Positions 9,508 through 19,039 of a DNA stretch of 64,000 nucleotides are shown one piece after another (the stretch's first letter is position 1; every line of letters begins with the position of its first letter). Origin of the DNA: JAGVSR01 sp963750715 (lineage in GTDB: Bacteria; Pseudomonadota; Alphaproteobacteria; Rhizobiales; Hyphomicrobiaceae); contig CAVVRP010000013.1 of NCBI GenBank assembly GCA_963750715.1, forward strand, positions 121,124 to 185,123, in the 5' to 3' direction. Under the pieces are notes generated by a model, which worked only from the letters and a program-made list of their open reading frames with translations, had not been told where the DNA came from and did no database searches. A program made the position numbers and the translations under genes.

Positions 9508-10432
9508 GCAGGAAGTGAAGTATATTACAATTAATTATATCGCTCCAGGATTGCTTTCGCAAGGCATGCATTAGACCGCGATCTGGACGCAAAAACTTTT
9601 GGGCGTACTTCCTGTGGTGCTGGCTTCTTCGAAGTAGATATCCGACCCCGCATTCGTAGCGCTCGCATTCGTAGCGGATGATCGACCGCGCGCGTTGTGG
9701 CCGTGCCGGCCTACGTCTCCAACAACGAACAGTACAGCCGAGGTGACGGCTCACCTAATAGCTGCCGCTCTGCACGCTGGCGAGGAGGTGCGAACATGCC
9801 CGCCTTACGATCTCTAGCTTGATGCGTATGTCTCGAGCTCAATTGGCGCTTGTGCGCGAATGAGCGCAAAGGGGCTTCCTAAGATGGCAGTCCGCGGCAA
9901 GAGTGAACGAGAAATAGCAAGCAGTCGGGGAAGGTTACATCGAGGAGAATCAGCGTTTGCGTTCCGAAAACCAGCAGACCCATGCCAAAAACTGATTGCG
10001 CGACACAGAAAATCATCACGCTAAAAAAATATCAGTGTTTTCGCGTGGAATCTCAAATTCAGCTATCCCTAACCGCCCTTGATTCGAGTTGTTATTCTTC
10101 CTCACTCAAATCCATGCCACTTCGCCTAGCCGGGATCGGCTGGCCCAACCAATGCACGGCTAACAATACAATTTCTCCAAAATCGGCAATATTCAGACAC
10201 GATTAAGCAAACGCGAAACCTCAAACACTCACACCATCGCAACAGGCAATCATTTCTGCAATACCCAGAAATGGGTATTGGACGGGACCCGATATAACTC
10301 TCCTGGAAGGCCGCTGCTCGCGATCGTTGCCATCTGCATTAAGCTCGGTAGCCGGGGACCTAGTCTTTTTTCGTCAGAAGCAAGTGGGGCGGGACGGGCT
10401 TACGGTCCGAATCTCACGGCGAATAAATGGGA
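9508..10432. other. Long AT-richer intergenic region
   Basis: More than 900 bases with no supportable gene. Local AT content is higher than in the neighbours (for example 9525-9545 and 10000-10200). A 15-base imperfect tandem repeat (cgcattcgtagcg) is seen at 9649-9678, and a hairpin at 10260-10279. It may contain the promoter for the sulfotransferase gene. Confidence 0.4.
10260..10279. terminator. Hairpin with GAAA tetraloop downstream of the beta-helix gene
   Basis: A perfect 8-bp inverted repeat aataccca/tgggtatt is closed by gaaa. It lies about 150 bases beyond the stop of the minus-strand gene ending at 10433. There is no clear U-tract, so terminator function is tentative. Confidence 0.35.
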
Positions 10433-11725
10433 TTAGAACTTCAACGGGAATACGACCTCGCCTGGCTTGGCGGGCTTGCGGTGCTTGCCGACGTCCGGAT
10501 GTCGTTGATGCCAGTCGGCGACCTCTTGCCGCCAGAACTCGCGCGCTGCCTGGCCTTCCAGTATTGTGATGCAGCCCGGAAATTTCCTTTGCACCGCAGC
10601 AATATTCTCGCCACCAGGAAAACGGCTGTCCGCCAGCCAGGCAAATGTAACGCCATGGCAGAGATCAATCAGGTCCGGTGGCGGGATATTGAGGTTGCCA
10701 CTCGCGATGTGCTCGAACCCGGCAGCAAGTACGCTGTCTTTCAATACAAAGTGGTTATTGATTTCCCGGTTCTGCTCTTCGTATTTGAAGAACTTTCCAT
10801 GGCGGTAGGGGATCCCGCGGCCGTTATATGGATTGCCGTTCTCATCAATGTTCCCCGTCTTTGACCGCCATTTGTAGGGATAGGGCATCGGCTGCAATCT
10901 GAGCAGTAGCCTTTCAAGGGTCACTACATGGCCTTGTCCATTGGCATAGCTCGACGGACGCGTGCTTATGCCTGTAAAACACCCATCAAACAGACTGTCG
11001 TAGACGCGGCCGGTCAGAAGAAGGTCGTTCTCGATGCAATCATCCCTGACATACTCACCCCATACGTGCTGGACCGTCCAATCAGTTGCGCCGCTTCTTG
11101 GTCCATCATGCACGTTGAAAAAATGCATACCGGTTACGGTCATTTCCGGTGAAGCAATGTGTATGACCGAGCTATTCCGGGTTGGACCAGCCAAGTCCTT
11201 GTGGTCGTCCCAGGAGGCGTCCCACGGTTTGTTTGAGTAGGAATAGCCCCCGGCCCAGCACATGCCGGACTGGCCGGCATCGCCGCGGGAAAGAATCATC
11301 CCGTGCGCTTCTTTTTCGATCAAGAACGTGGCCGACCGAGCATCGAAGGCTCTGTTTTTTGCGTTCGTCGTGGTGTACCTGGTGTCGTGAAATCCGGTGA
11401 CAGCGACGATGTCGGAAGCCGCCTCCAAGCAGGCGAAAGCGTTGGTGGCGGAGGCAGGTTCAGTCTGCGGAGTTGGAACTGATCCCTGAAGACGCCTGGC
11501 GCGCGCCGGATCGGCATCGACGATGTGCGTCTCGGACTTGGCGACGAACTTTGCCGTTGCCGGTCCCTCATAGGCACGTCCTTCGCCACCTGCGGCTAAC
11601 AGCAGTGCAGCGCAGAGCATGGCCTTCGCCGTCCATGCGGGCGACTTGCTAGCGCCCGGTCGCGCGCAAGCCCGGCCACCAGACAATCGTCGCAGCGGCC
11701 GGGCCCCGTAAGGGCAACCTTGCAT
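10433..11725 (-). CDS. Secreted beta-helix-like protein of the exopolysaccharide locus, function unknown
   Basis: About 430 residues. The start at 11725 is chosen because gggagaga lies 8-10 bases upstream and it leads into a signal peptide (basic n-region, then MLCAALLLAAGGEGRAYEG). The body has repeated short beta-type blocks: VIHIASPEMTVTGMHFFNVH, DDCIENDLLLTGRVYDSLFD, GCFTGIS, NNHFVLKDSVLAAGFEH. This arrangement resembles right-handed parallel beta-helices of polysaccharide lyases and epimerases. A longer frame extends to 11860 but adds non-signal-like sequence. It is divergent from the exoY-type gene, which suggests a periplasmic or extracellular role in polymer processing. No catalytic residues can be assigned. 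Confidence 0.7.
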   Translation of the reverse strand: MQGCPYGARPLRRLSGGRACARPGASKSPAWTAKAMLCAALLLAAGGEGRAYEGPATAKFVAKSETHIVDADPARARRLQGSVPTPQTEPASATNAFACLEAASDIVAVTGFHDTRYTTTNAKNRAFDARSATFLIEKEAHGMILSRGDAGQSGMCWAGGYSYSNKPWDASWDDHKDLAGPTRNSSVIHIASPEMTVTGMHFFNVHDGPRSGATDWTVQHVWGEYVRDDCIENDLLLTGRVYDSLFDGCFTGISTRPSSYANGQGHVVTLERLLLRLQPMPYPYKWRSKTGNIDENGNPYNGRGIPYRHGKFFKYEEQNREINNHFVLKDSVLAAGFEHIASGNLNIPPPDLIDLCHGVTFAWLADSRFPGGENIAAVQRKFPGCITILEGQAAREFWRQEVADWHQRHPDVGKHRKPAKPGEVVFPLKF

Positions 11726-12233
11726 GAATCGATCTCTCCCGCTGTCGATCTCTCCTACTTCAGCAACTGCTTGATCAGCTGGGGCATCATCTGCCCGACG
11801 TTTCTTCCCGCCGGATGTCCGTCCCTCGGGAAATACGGCAGGCCAATCTCCTTGCCGCATCGAACGGTTGGGATCAGGCAGCTTCCCGGTCGCACGATCG
11901 CGCCAACCGTTTCAGTTCTCCGCTGGTTGAGTCGGCGCGAGCACGTTCGCGCAAGCTGACACATCCTCTGCGCGCAACCTATGCTCCCAGCCCTCTTTGT
12001 CAAACGGGTCTCGCAAGGCCTGCCCCTTTATGGATAGGCACAGACACCGGCACCGGCGCTCCGAGGTACTACTTAGGGAACTATTTACTATCCGTATTCG
12101 CACTGCCGAGCGGCCGCCAACATGACTAGTCTGTGACAGATCTAATTCAAGCCCGTGACAATTATTTGCATGTTTGCAGCGGCGACTTTTCGAAGTCGAC
12201 CGAAGGCGGGCGGCCGTCCAAGGAGCTTGGGTT
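11726..12233. other. Divergent promoter region of the exopolysaccharide locus
   Basis: About 500 bases lie between the minus-strand beta-helix gene and the plus-strand sugar transferase. This must hold promoters for both directions. No clear operator or known leader RNA is recognised, and short frames here lack family motifs. Confidence 0.45.
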
Positions 12234-12911
12234 ATGCGTGCACACCAACTTCCCTTATCGTCCTATGCCTATCGCGATCCCATCGCGAGGCCTCGTCCGG
12301 TCGGAGGCTTCTGGAAACACGTTATGGATCTTGTCATTGCCGGGATTGCGCTCCTCCTGCTCTCGCCCCTCATGCTGATCGTTGCAGCTCTGATACGGCT
12401 TACGATGGGCGGGCCCGTTCTCTTCGGCCATAACCGAATTGGTCACAACGGGAGAGTTTTCCGCTGTTACAAGTTTCGCACCATGATCGTAGGTGCCGAC
12501 GAGGCCCTCCACAAATATCTGGCAAGCAATCCGCAGGCCGAAAAAGAGTGGCGCGAGACGCAAAAGCTCAGAAATGACCCGCGGATAACCCGACTGGGCC
12601 GCTTCTTGCGCAAGTCCAGCATCGACGAGCTTCCGCAACTCGTCAATGTCCTGCGCGGTGACATGAGCTGCGTCGGACCGAGACCCATCGTTTCCGCTGA
12701 ACTCGCGCACTACGGGGTGAGCGCGCTGGACTATCTGCAGGCCCGGCCCGGTCTGACTGGTGCCTGGCAGGTGAGCGGAAGAACCTTGCTTGGGTACGAG
12801 GACCGGGTCGCTCTCGACGTCGACTACGTCCGGCACTGGTCGATCTGGAAAGATCTGCTCATCCTGGTGAAGACCATTCCGGCGGTCATGCACTTTGATG
12901 AGGCCGCATAG
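12234..12911 (+). CDS. exoY: Exopolysaccharide initiating sugar-phosphate transferase (ExoY/WcaJ-like)
   Basis: Transfers a sugar-1-phosphate onto undecaprenyl phosphate at the inner membrane to begin repeat-unit assembly. A hydrophobic hairpin helix (DLVIAGIALLLLSPLMLI) is followed by the bacterial sugar transferase motifs CYKFRTM, KSSIDELPQLVNVL, GDMSCVGPRP and RPGLTGAWQVSGR. The start at 12234 is preferred over 12174 because aaggag lies 9 bases upstream. At about 225 residues it is the short, one-helix ExoY type, without the PglC/WbaP N-terminal membrane bundle. It is the first gene of the exopolysaccharide operon. Confidence 0.92.
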   Translation: MRAHQLPLSSYAYRDPIARPRPVGGFWKHVMDLVIAGIALLLLSPLMLIVAALIRLTMGGPVLFGHNRIGHNGRVFRCYKFRTMIVGADEALHKYLASNPQAEKEWRETQKLRNDPRITRLGRFLRKSSIDELPQLVNVLRGDMSCVGPRPIVSAELAHYGVSALDYLQARPGLTGAWQVSGRTLLGYEDRVALDVDYVRHWSIWKDLLILVKTIPAVMHFDEAA

Positions 12912-12971
12912 GAGCGCAGGCACTTCCAGTATAGGAGCTGCGCCCCGGCTGGTATCGAGGAGGTAAGTCAG

Positions 12972-14183
12972 ATGCGGCCGCATTTGCTCTGCATCGGTGG
13001 TGATGACCATGCACTTCGCATCCCCTTCCTGCTAGCCCTGCGTGACCGCGGCTTTTGGGTCACTGCGGCCGCTACCGCCGATCCGGCCCCATTCGTGAAC
13101 GCCGGCATCGAATTCCATCGTTTCCGTTGCTACCGGTTCATGAACCCGCTGGCCGATCTGAATGCCATCAAGATATTCTCCGATCTCCTCGCCAAGGTGC
13201 GAGCCGACCTTGTTCAAAGCTTCAATCCGAAGCCCAATCTGCTGGTCCCGCTGGCGGCGCGAGCCCACCCCGACATGGTGGTCGTGCGCACGATCAACGG
13301 ATTGGCCTGGACCTATGCATCGCGTTCACTGCTGGCACTCGGGGTACGGCCCATCTACCGTGCGTTGCACCGACTGGCCGCTCGCTCCACGACGGCGACC
13401 ATATTCCAGAACCAAGACGACAAGACATTGTTTGAGTGCCACGGCATGACAGGCAAAGGTCTCAGTCGACTGATCCCCGGCTCCGGCGTCGACACCAAGG
13501 GCTTCGAACGGGCTCGCGCGGACGGACCATCGCCGGCCCAGCTTCGCGAGGAGCTTGGTCTGGGCAGCTCGGAGGTCGTCATCACGGTCACGCGCATGAC
13601 CCGCCTCAAGGGCATCCTGGCGTTGCTGGAGGCGGCCGCGATTGTCCATGAAGCGCGGCCCGGAGTCCGCTTTCTGCTCGTGGGGCCGCGCCAAAGCGAG
13701 GGGCGGCTCGCCGTGACACAGGCCGTGATTGACCGCCACGCTCCCTATGTGATGGCTATCGGGCCGCGATCGGACGTGCCGGCGCTGCTGGGGCTGGCCG
13801 ACCTGTTCGCGTTCCCGACCGAGTATCGCGAGGGCATTCCGCGCGTCCTCCTCGAGGCCGCCATCGCGCGCCTGCCGATCGTGGCAACAAGGATGCCCGG
13901 CTGCGTCGATGTCATTCGCGACGGCTGGAATGGTGTCCTGGTTCCGCCGCGTGCGCCGCATATGCTGGCAGCAAAGATCATTGATCTGCTGCGCGATCGG
14001 GAGACTGCTAAGGCGATGGGTGAGCGCGCGGCGAAATTCGTGCGCCAAGAGTTTAACCTTGAGCTGACGGTCGAGCGGTATGCTGCGTTGTATTCCGCGC
14101 TACTCGAGCAGAGGCACCAACAAGCCGGCTCGCAGCCGCGGGCCGCGCTTCTCATGCAGCCTGGTATTGGGGCTGGCCGATGA
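12972..14183 (+). CDS. Glycosyltransferase family 4 protein
   Basis: A 403-residue GT-B fold retaining glycosyltransferase that probably adds a sugar to the lipid-linked repeat unit in the cytoplasm. The N-terminal half resembles Glyco_transf_4 (QSFNPKPNLLVPLAARAH). The C-terminal half has VTRMTRLKGILALLEAA, FLLVGPRQSEG and the nucleotide-sugar EX7E-type stretch FAFPTEYREGIPRVLLEAA. A strong gaggaggt site precedes the ATG. It overlaps the next gene by four bases (ATGA), indicating translational coupling. Donor and acceptor cannot be predicted. Confidence 0.92.
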   Translation: MRPHLLCIGGDDHALRIPFLLALRDRGFWVTAAATADPAPFVNAGIEFHRFRCYRFMNPLADLNAIKIFSDLLAKVRADLVQSFNPKPNLLVPLAARAHPDMVVVRTINGLAWTYASRSLLALGVRPIYRALHRLAARSTTATIFQNQDDKTLFECHGMTGKGLSRLIPGSGVDTKGFERARADGPSPAQLREELGLGSSEVVITVTRMTRLKGILALLEAAAIVHEARPGVRFLLVGPRQSEGRLAVTQAVIDRHAPYVMAIGPRSDVPALLGLADLFAFPTEYREGIPRVLLEAAIARLPIVATRMPGCVDVIRDGWNGVLVPPRAPHMLAAKIIDLLRDRETAKAMGERAAKFVRQEFNLELTVERYAALYSALLEQRHQQAGSQPRAALLMQPGIGAGR

Positions 14184-15427
14184 TACGCGACGCACTGCTC
14201 GCGCTCGGGCTGGTGCTGTCGACAGCGCAGCAACTCCGCCTTCCCGGTGCGCCGATCGGCCCCGGCGAATTGCTCCTGGCGATCTGGGTCGCCCTGGCGG
14301 TCGGCTACGAGGCGGGGCGGCTCGCCCCGCCCTCGTCAGCGGCTCTCGCGCGGTTGCTCGCTTTCTGGGTGGCGTTCACATTCGCCCAGAGTCTCGGTCT
14401 TCTCATCGGGCTAGCGACTGAGGATTTTCGCGATACGGCTTCGTGTCTCCATGATACGTTTGCCTACGTGCTCATGGCCGCCGTGTCGTGCTTCATGGTG
14501 ATCCTGCCCGAGGCCGAGCGCCGCTTGCGCCGGGCGACCTGGATCACCGTCATCTTTGGCGCCGCAACTTTTGCCATGCTGGTGGCCAGTGCGCTCGGCT
14601 TGTTCCACATCCCGGGGGTCGACCCGTGGTGGAATGGCTGGAACAGGCTGCGCGGCTGGTCGGACAACCCAAACCAGTTCGGTTTGTTTTGTTCTGCACT
14701 CGTACTCCTGTCGCTGCATCTCGCCGAGACGGCAGCAAGGCCCGGCGCTAGGCTTGCCGCCGTCCTGGCCGCTGCACCGAGCTTCGTTGCCGGCGTTCTC
14801 AGTGGGAGTGATACGTTCATTCTGATTGTTCTGATTGCCGGCCCGATGTTTTTCGGGCTCAAACTTTGGACGTGGCTGTTCTTGGTTGAGCGCAGGTTGT
14901 CGTGGCGCACGGCGTTTGGTTGTTTGGCTTTCCTCGCGATTCCGGCCCTGGTGGCATCGGCCACCCCGTTCGCCCCCACGATCATCGAGAAGGCCGAGAA
15001 ATTCGCCGTCGAGACGATGGAGAAGAATGATCAGGCCGAGAATCGATTCAAGCTTTGGCGCGAGGCGATTGAGGTGGGCGTCGGGGCCGGAATGCTGGGC
15101 CTCGGACCGGGCCCGCATCTTGTCAACAAGAAATGGAAGCGACCTCCTCCCGACAAGTTCGAGGCCCATTTCGTAGTCCTCGACCTGTTCGTCCAGGGCG
15201 GCATTCTTGCGTCCGTGAGCTATCTCTGGCTCGTCGCAACGACCTTCTTTGTGGCCCAAAAGGCCCGGCTAATCGGGTTGATGACGCTCATCCTTAGCCT
15301 TTTCGTTTTCTCCATGTTTCATTTTTTCATCATACGCCACCCGATATTCTGGTTCTCCATTGCGCTCTGCCTTGCGACCGCGGAAGGCGTCCGAAAGCAG
15401 AGTGCAGCCGAGACTTGGAGCCGTTGA
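14180..15427 (+). CDS. O-antigen ligase/polymerase-like membrane protein (ExoQ/Wzy-like)
   Basis: A 415-residue protein with about ten hydrophobic segments and a larger loop around residues 270-335 (EKAEKFAVETMEKNDQAENR and MLGLGPGPHLVN). The LGLGPG... loop pattern is common in the PF04932 O-antigen ligase/polymerase family. Position between the glycosyltransferase and the copolymerase fits a Wzy-type polymerase joining repeat units at the periplasmic face. The family is recognised by topology and the loop pattern rather than strict motifs. It is coupled to the preceding gene by an ATGA overlap. Confidence 0.8.
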   Translation: MIRDALLALGLVLSTAQQLRLPGAPIGPGELLLAIWVALAVGYEAGRLAPPSSAALARLLAFWVAFTFAQSLGLLIGLATEDFRDTASCLHDTFAYVLMAAVSCFMVILPEAERRLRRATWITVIFGAATFAMLVASALGLFHIPGVDPWWNGWNRLRGWSDNPNQFGLFCSALVLLSLHLAETAARPGARLAAVLAAAPSFVAGVLSGSDTFILIVLIAGPMFFGLKLWTWLFLVERRLSWRTAFGCLAFLAIPALVASATPFAPTIIEKAEKFAVETMEKNDQAENRFKLWREAIEVGVGAGMLGLGPGPHLVNKKWKRPPPDKFEAHFVVLDLFVQGGILASVSYLWLVATTFFVAQKARLIGLMTLILSLFVFSMFHFFIIRHPIFWFSIALCLATAEGVRKQSAAETWSR

Positions 15428-15428
15428 G

Positions 15429-15632
15429 ATGTGTGCTGTCGCTGGCATCCCCTTCACGCCACGTCACCGGCATTCGTGCCCGCGTGCGAGCAGCGCAAGC
15501 GCGTGCGGACCGCCGGCGTCGATAACCCAACGGCGGCATGTCGGTGAGCGTGCCGCGCGCGGCGCAACCACACCTGTCGGCTGGCGATGTCGGCTTACTG
15601 CCGGTATCGGCGGCCAACCAAATGAGGAATGA
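15429..15632 (+). other. Short ORF starting MCAVAGI (possible asparagine-synthase remnant)
   Basis: Sixty-seven codons between the polymerase and copolymerase genes. The start MCAVAGIPFTP resembles the N-terminal nucleophile start of glutamine-hydrolysing asparagine synthases (MCGIAGI). The rest is arginine/alanine-rich and shows no further family match. Such amidotransferases do occur in exopolysaccharide and peptide-modification loci, so it may be a relic. It could also be chance; the frame ends 2 bases before the preferred next start. Confidence 0.25.
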
Positions 15633-15634
15633 CC

Positions 15635-17764
15635 ATGCAGCAAACAGTTGATACACAGCTACAGCAGGTGGTGAACATGCTGGCTCGGCGGCGCTGGCTG
15701 ATCCTCACCACGGGCCTGCTCGGAGCGACGCTGGCGTGGGCCGTCGGCCTGCTCATACCGACCGGTTTCACTGCCAAGTCGCAGATAGTAATTGACCCTC
15801 AGCAGATCAGCCTGACCAGCGGGAGCACGGGTAGCGCGCTGCCGGTGAACGATCTTGCCATCGAGACCCAGGTGGCGATGCTCTCGTCGCGCGACCACCT
15901 GCGGCACGTGCGCGAGAGCCTGTTGGCTGAACCCGAATTTCAAGTGCCAGCCGCTCGTCCCGAGCAAGGGGCCGTCAGCACGGCCGCTGCCAATGCAATC
16001 AAGCGCTCCCAGGCAGCAGGAGTAGAAATTCCTAGTGTCGACGAGCTGGAGGCAGGGCTGAAGACGTATCAAGAGAGCGGGTCACGTGTTATTGCCGTAA
16101 CATTCACCTCGACGAGCCCCCAGCAGGCAGCCGTAATCGCAAACCAGCTGGCCAGGATGCACGTGGCGTCAACCGCAGATTTGAAGAAGGCGGAAACGGG
16201 CAGCGCATCCTTCGAGCAAGAACTTGAATACCTACAGCACCAGCTATCGATTGCGAAATCCGACTTGGCCGGTCGGCAGACGCAGCTAGCCGCACTGCAA
16301 GAACTGCAGCACCGCTCGGGCGGTAGAGACGAGTTCATTGCGGCCCTCAACTCATCGGTCGTCAGCGAATTGGTCCTCAGCGAATTGCGCCAATACGAAA
16401 TCGCGCAACTGCAATCGCAAGGTGAGCCATCCACTGCAACCGCAAAGACGCCAACGGCGCAAGCCCCCGCCGCTAATTTCCAGGAGCTGCGCCATCAGAT
16501 CGACCGTGAGGCCGACGGGATCATGGGGCAATTAGCGCACGAGACGCAGATCGCCGCCGCCCGCGTGCGCTCGCTGGAGGAGCGCATGGGTACGGTGGAA
16601 GGCGCTCGCAGGCAAGTACGTGAGCTTGAGGTCGCGCGGCCGCCGCTCCAGCGGAAGGCGGCGGTGGTGGACGAAGATCCATACGTGAGCATGCTGCACC
16701 GCCAGCAGCGAGAAATGCGCGAGCAACCCGAGATCTCTCCGGGCATGCACATCCTTGCGGTGGCCGAGGCGCCCGAATGGCCAAGCACGACCAATCCGAT
16801 ACTGTTCGTCTTACCTGCGTTCGTCGCCTTCAGTATTGCTGGAGGTTTGCTGGCAACCGTGCTCGAAGGGCTGGATCGACGACTGCGAAGCGCGCGCGAC
16901 GTCGAGGATGCGCTCTCAATTGCCTGCATTGGCCTCGTGCCGCCGCTAGGTCGTTTGTCGACCGCGCGAGTCCGAGAATACCTTATTCAGCGGCCGTGTG
17001 CCCCATACACAGAGGCAATCCGCTCGGTCGTCACCACCGCGCTGCAATTGGCAGCGGCTCCTCCCCAACCCAAGGTTTTCCTGATTACGTCCAGCATTCC
17101 GGGAGAAGGCGAGACGACACTAGCGGTCAGTTTCGCCTCATTTGCTGCCTGCCTCCAACGCCGCGTTATTCTGGTTGATCTCGCTTTCAAGCGCCCTGCC
17201 ATCTTTGTTGAAGCCAAAGGCAAGTCCATGCCGGAGGGCCTCGATGTCTTCCAAGGCCGGCCTTGGAAGGAAGCGATCCAGAGCATTCCGGACCTGGCAA
17301 TCGACTATCTGCCACTCCAGACCAGCTCTGCCGATCCGGTTGCGCTACTGAGCGGCACCAAGATGCCGCAGCTGTTGGATCAGGTGCGCGAGAGCTACGA
17401 TTGTGTGGTGATCCACAGTGACTCACTGCTCAGCGCCACATCGGCGCGGCTGCTCGTCTCGATGGTGGACAAGGTGCTTCTTGTCGTGAAGTGGGGGTGT
17501 ACGAGGCCAGAGGTCGCGCAGAATGCAATCAGCCTGCTTGGCCCTTACCTTCGCGGGAGGGATCCTGCGGCGATTGTCAACGCCGTCATTACGAACGTTA
17601 GCCTAAAAAAGCATGCTGCCTACCGCAATGGAGATGCCGCCGAAGTCTTGGCGGGAGAACGGATCAACTTGCGTCCTGTCCGTCACACTGTGAGCCAGAA
17701 GAACGCGAGTGGGCAACGGCTGGACAGCAACATTTCAGGAGCCACGACTTATGCGAAGCCTTGA
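15635..17764 (+). CDS. ExoP/Wzc-like polysaccharide copolymerase with degenerate BY-kinase domain
   Basis: About 709 residues. The N-terminal Wzz part has a first helix (WLILTTGLLGATLAWAVGLL) and a long coiled-coil periplasmic region; the second helix is ILFVLPAFVAFSIAGGLLA. The C-terminal ATPase resembles bacterial tyrosine kinases, but Walker A reads SSIPGEGETT with glutamate in place of the invariant lysine, Walker A' reads VDLAFKRP without the second aspartate, and the Walker B-like strand is VVIHSDSL with histidine replacing aspartate. A C-terminal tyrosine cluster is absent. It probably controls chain length as a co-polymerase without kinase activity. The start at 15635 has gagga at good spacing; ATG 15629 is too close to it. 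Confidence 0.9.
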   Translation: MQQTVDTQLQQVVNMLARRRWLILTTGLLGATLAWAVGLLIPTGFTAKSQIVIDPQQISLTSGSTGSALPVNDLAIETQVAMLSSRDHLRHVRESLLAEPEFQVPAARPEQGAVSTAAANAIKRSQAAGVEIPSVDELEAGLKTYQESGSRVIAVTFTSTSPQQAAVIANQLARMHVASTADLKKAETGSASFEQELEYLQHQLSIAKSDLAGRQTQLAALQELQHRSGGRDEFIAALNSSVVSELVLSELRQYEIAQLQSQGEPSTATAKTPTAQAPAANFQELRHQIDREADGIMGQLAHETQIAAARVRSLEERMGTVEGARRQVRELEVARPPLQRKAAVVDEDPYVSMLHRQQREMREQPEISPGMHILAVAEAPEWPSTTNPILFVLPAFVAFSIAGGLLATVLEGLDRRLRSARDVEDALSIACIGLVPPLGRLSTARVREYLIQRPCAPYTEAIRSVVTTALQLAAAPPQPKVFLITSSIPGEGETTLAVSFASFAACLQRRVILVDLAFKRPAIFVEAKGKSMPEGLDVFQGRPWKEAIQSIPDLAIDYLPLQTSSADPVALLSGTKMPQLLDQVRESYDCVVIHSDSLLSATSARLLVSMVDKVLLVVKWGCTRPEVAQNAISLLGPYLRGRDPAAIVNAVITNVSLKKHAAYRNGDAAEVLAGERINLRPVRHTVSQKNASGQRLDSNISGATTYAKP

Positions 17765-17917
17765 CCAGCGAGGTCCGCAGGTTCCTCATGATGATTGAAT
17801 TCCAGCGGCATCGTGCGACCGCGGGGCCATTGTTGGGCGGTGGCGGACGCAGTTCGCGCCGGTCACATCATTCATCAGCTGCAAGACTTCTTCTGCCAAC
17901 CCGCAGTGTAGGACCAC

Positions 17918-19039
17918 ATGGGACATAGGCAACCAGAGGAGGAGACGTCAACGTCGGAAGCTGATGCGATTCTTGCAGTGATTGCCGGACGCAACATGGT
18001 CTTCAGTGAGACGCGTCAGAGAGTATACGAGTTCAATGACACCGCCGCCTATATCTGGCGGTCGATCCGCGATGGAAGTCAACCAGAAGACGTGGTTGAA
18101 GACTTGGTCGCGCAGGGGCTCGATCAAAAAACGGCCGAAAGCTATGTTCGGTCGATGCTTGCCGAATGGAGTCGGCGCGGCATACGACCGTCCTCGCCAA
18201 TCTCGACGCGAGGTGCTGCGCAGCTTTGTCAAAATATCAAACTGGCAGGGTTGCAGATCGGCATCCGTTTTTGGACGGCTCAGGCGCACCAGTGTGCGCG
18301 GATCTTCCAGAATTTTCAGATCAAAGCGGCGAAGCCGGACCTTCTGTTAGACGTGGTGGATCGCGGGCTGGAGCACCACATATTCCGAAATGGCCTATGG
18401 ATCGACGCCTGCACCGCCGAGGAGGTTGCGCCGGTCCTGAAGGGACGCCTCATGACTGAGGTTCTGAACAACAGTGCTCACGAGTTGGCTCTCCATGTGG
18501 CCTCGCTCGTTCGGAACGAACGCCTGCTGCTGATTGCCGGAGCGCCCGGCGCGGGCAAGACGACACTCACACTGGCACTGGTGCATGCCGGCTTCGGCTT
18601 CGCCGGCGACGATTTGGCGCTCCTAGACTCCAACGGTCGAGTAACTGGTGTTCCGTTCGCCGCGGCGGTGAAAAGGGGCGCCTGGCCGCTGGTAGCTGAC
18701 TTCCGGCCAGATCTTTTCGGGTTGCCCATCTTTCGACGGCCCGACCGCAAACGGGTCCGCTATGTGGCGCCGAACGGACCGAACTCTGTTCGAACAGGTC
18801 CTGTCGGATGGGTCGTCCTGCTTCACCGTTGCAATGGCGACGGCGAAGCAGTGCTCCGGCCGCTCGACATGGCCGAGGCGTTGCAGGGGCTTCTGGAAGG
18901 TGCTTACGCGCGCCATCACCGGCTGACGAAAGCCGGGTTTGCGGCACTGGTCTCGGCAGTGGAGGACGCGCAATACTTCCGCTTGTCATTCTCGCGGCTT
19001 GACGATGCGGTTGCGCGGTTACAGGAGGCCTGCCAATGA
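17918..19039 (+). CDS. PqqD-like domain fused to HprK-related kinase
   Basis: Residues about 20-90 look like a PqqD/RiPP-recognition domain (VFSETRQRVYEFNDTAAYIW, then a DVVEDLVAQGLDQ helix). Residues about 190-373 look like an HPr-kinase-related P-loop protein: LLIAGAPGAGKTTLTLAL (Walker A) and FGFAGDDLALLD. Known 'HPr-rel-A' type systems carry a separate PqqD protein, a kinase and a nucleotidyltransferase in exopolysaccharide loci; here the first two are one polypeptide. Its stop overlaps the next start (ATGA). A phosphate-transfer or peptide-modifying role is plausible, substrate unknown. HprK-like kinases are also known to phosphorylate some lasso peptides. Confidence 0.82.
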   Translation: MGHRQPEEETSTSEADAILAVIAGRNMVFSETRQRVYEFNDTAAYIWRSIRDGSQPEDVVEDLVAQGLDQKTAESYVRSMLAEWSRRGIRPSSPISTRGAAQLCQNIKLAGLQIGIRFWTAQAHQCARIFQNFQIKAAKPDLLLDVVDRGLEHHIFRNGLWIDACTAEEVAPVLKGRLMTEVLNNSAHELALHVASLVRNERLLLIAGAPGAGKTTLTLALVHAGFGFAGDDLALLDSNGRVTGVPFAAAVKRGAWPLVADFRPDLFGLPIFRRPDRKRVRYVAPNGPNSVRTGPVGWVVLLHRCNGDGEAVLRPLDMAEALQGLLEGAYARHHRLTKAGFAALVSAVEDAQYFRLSFSRLDDAVARLQEACQ

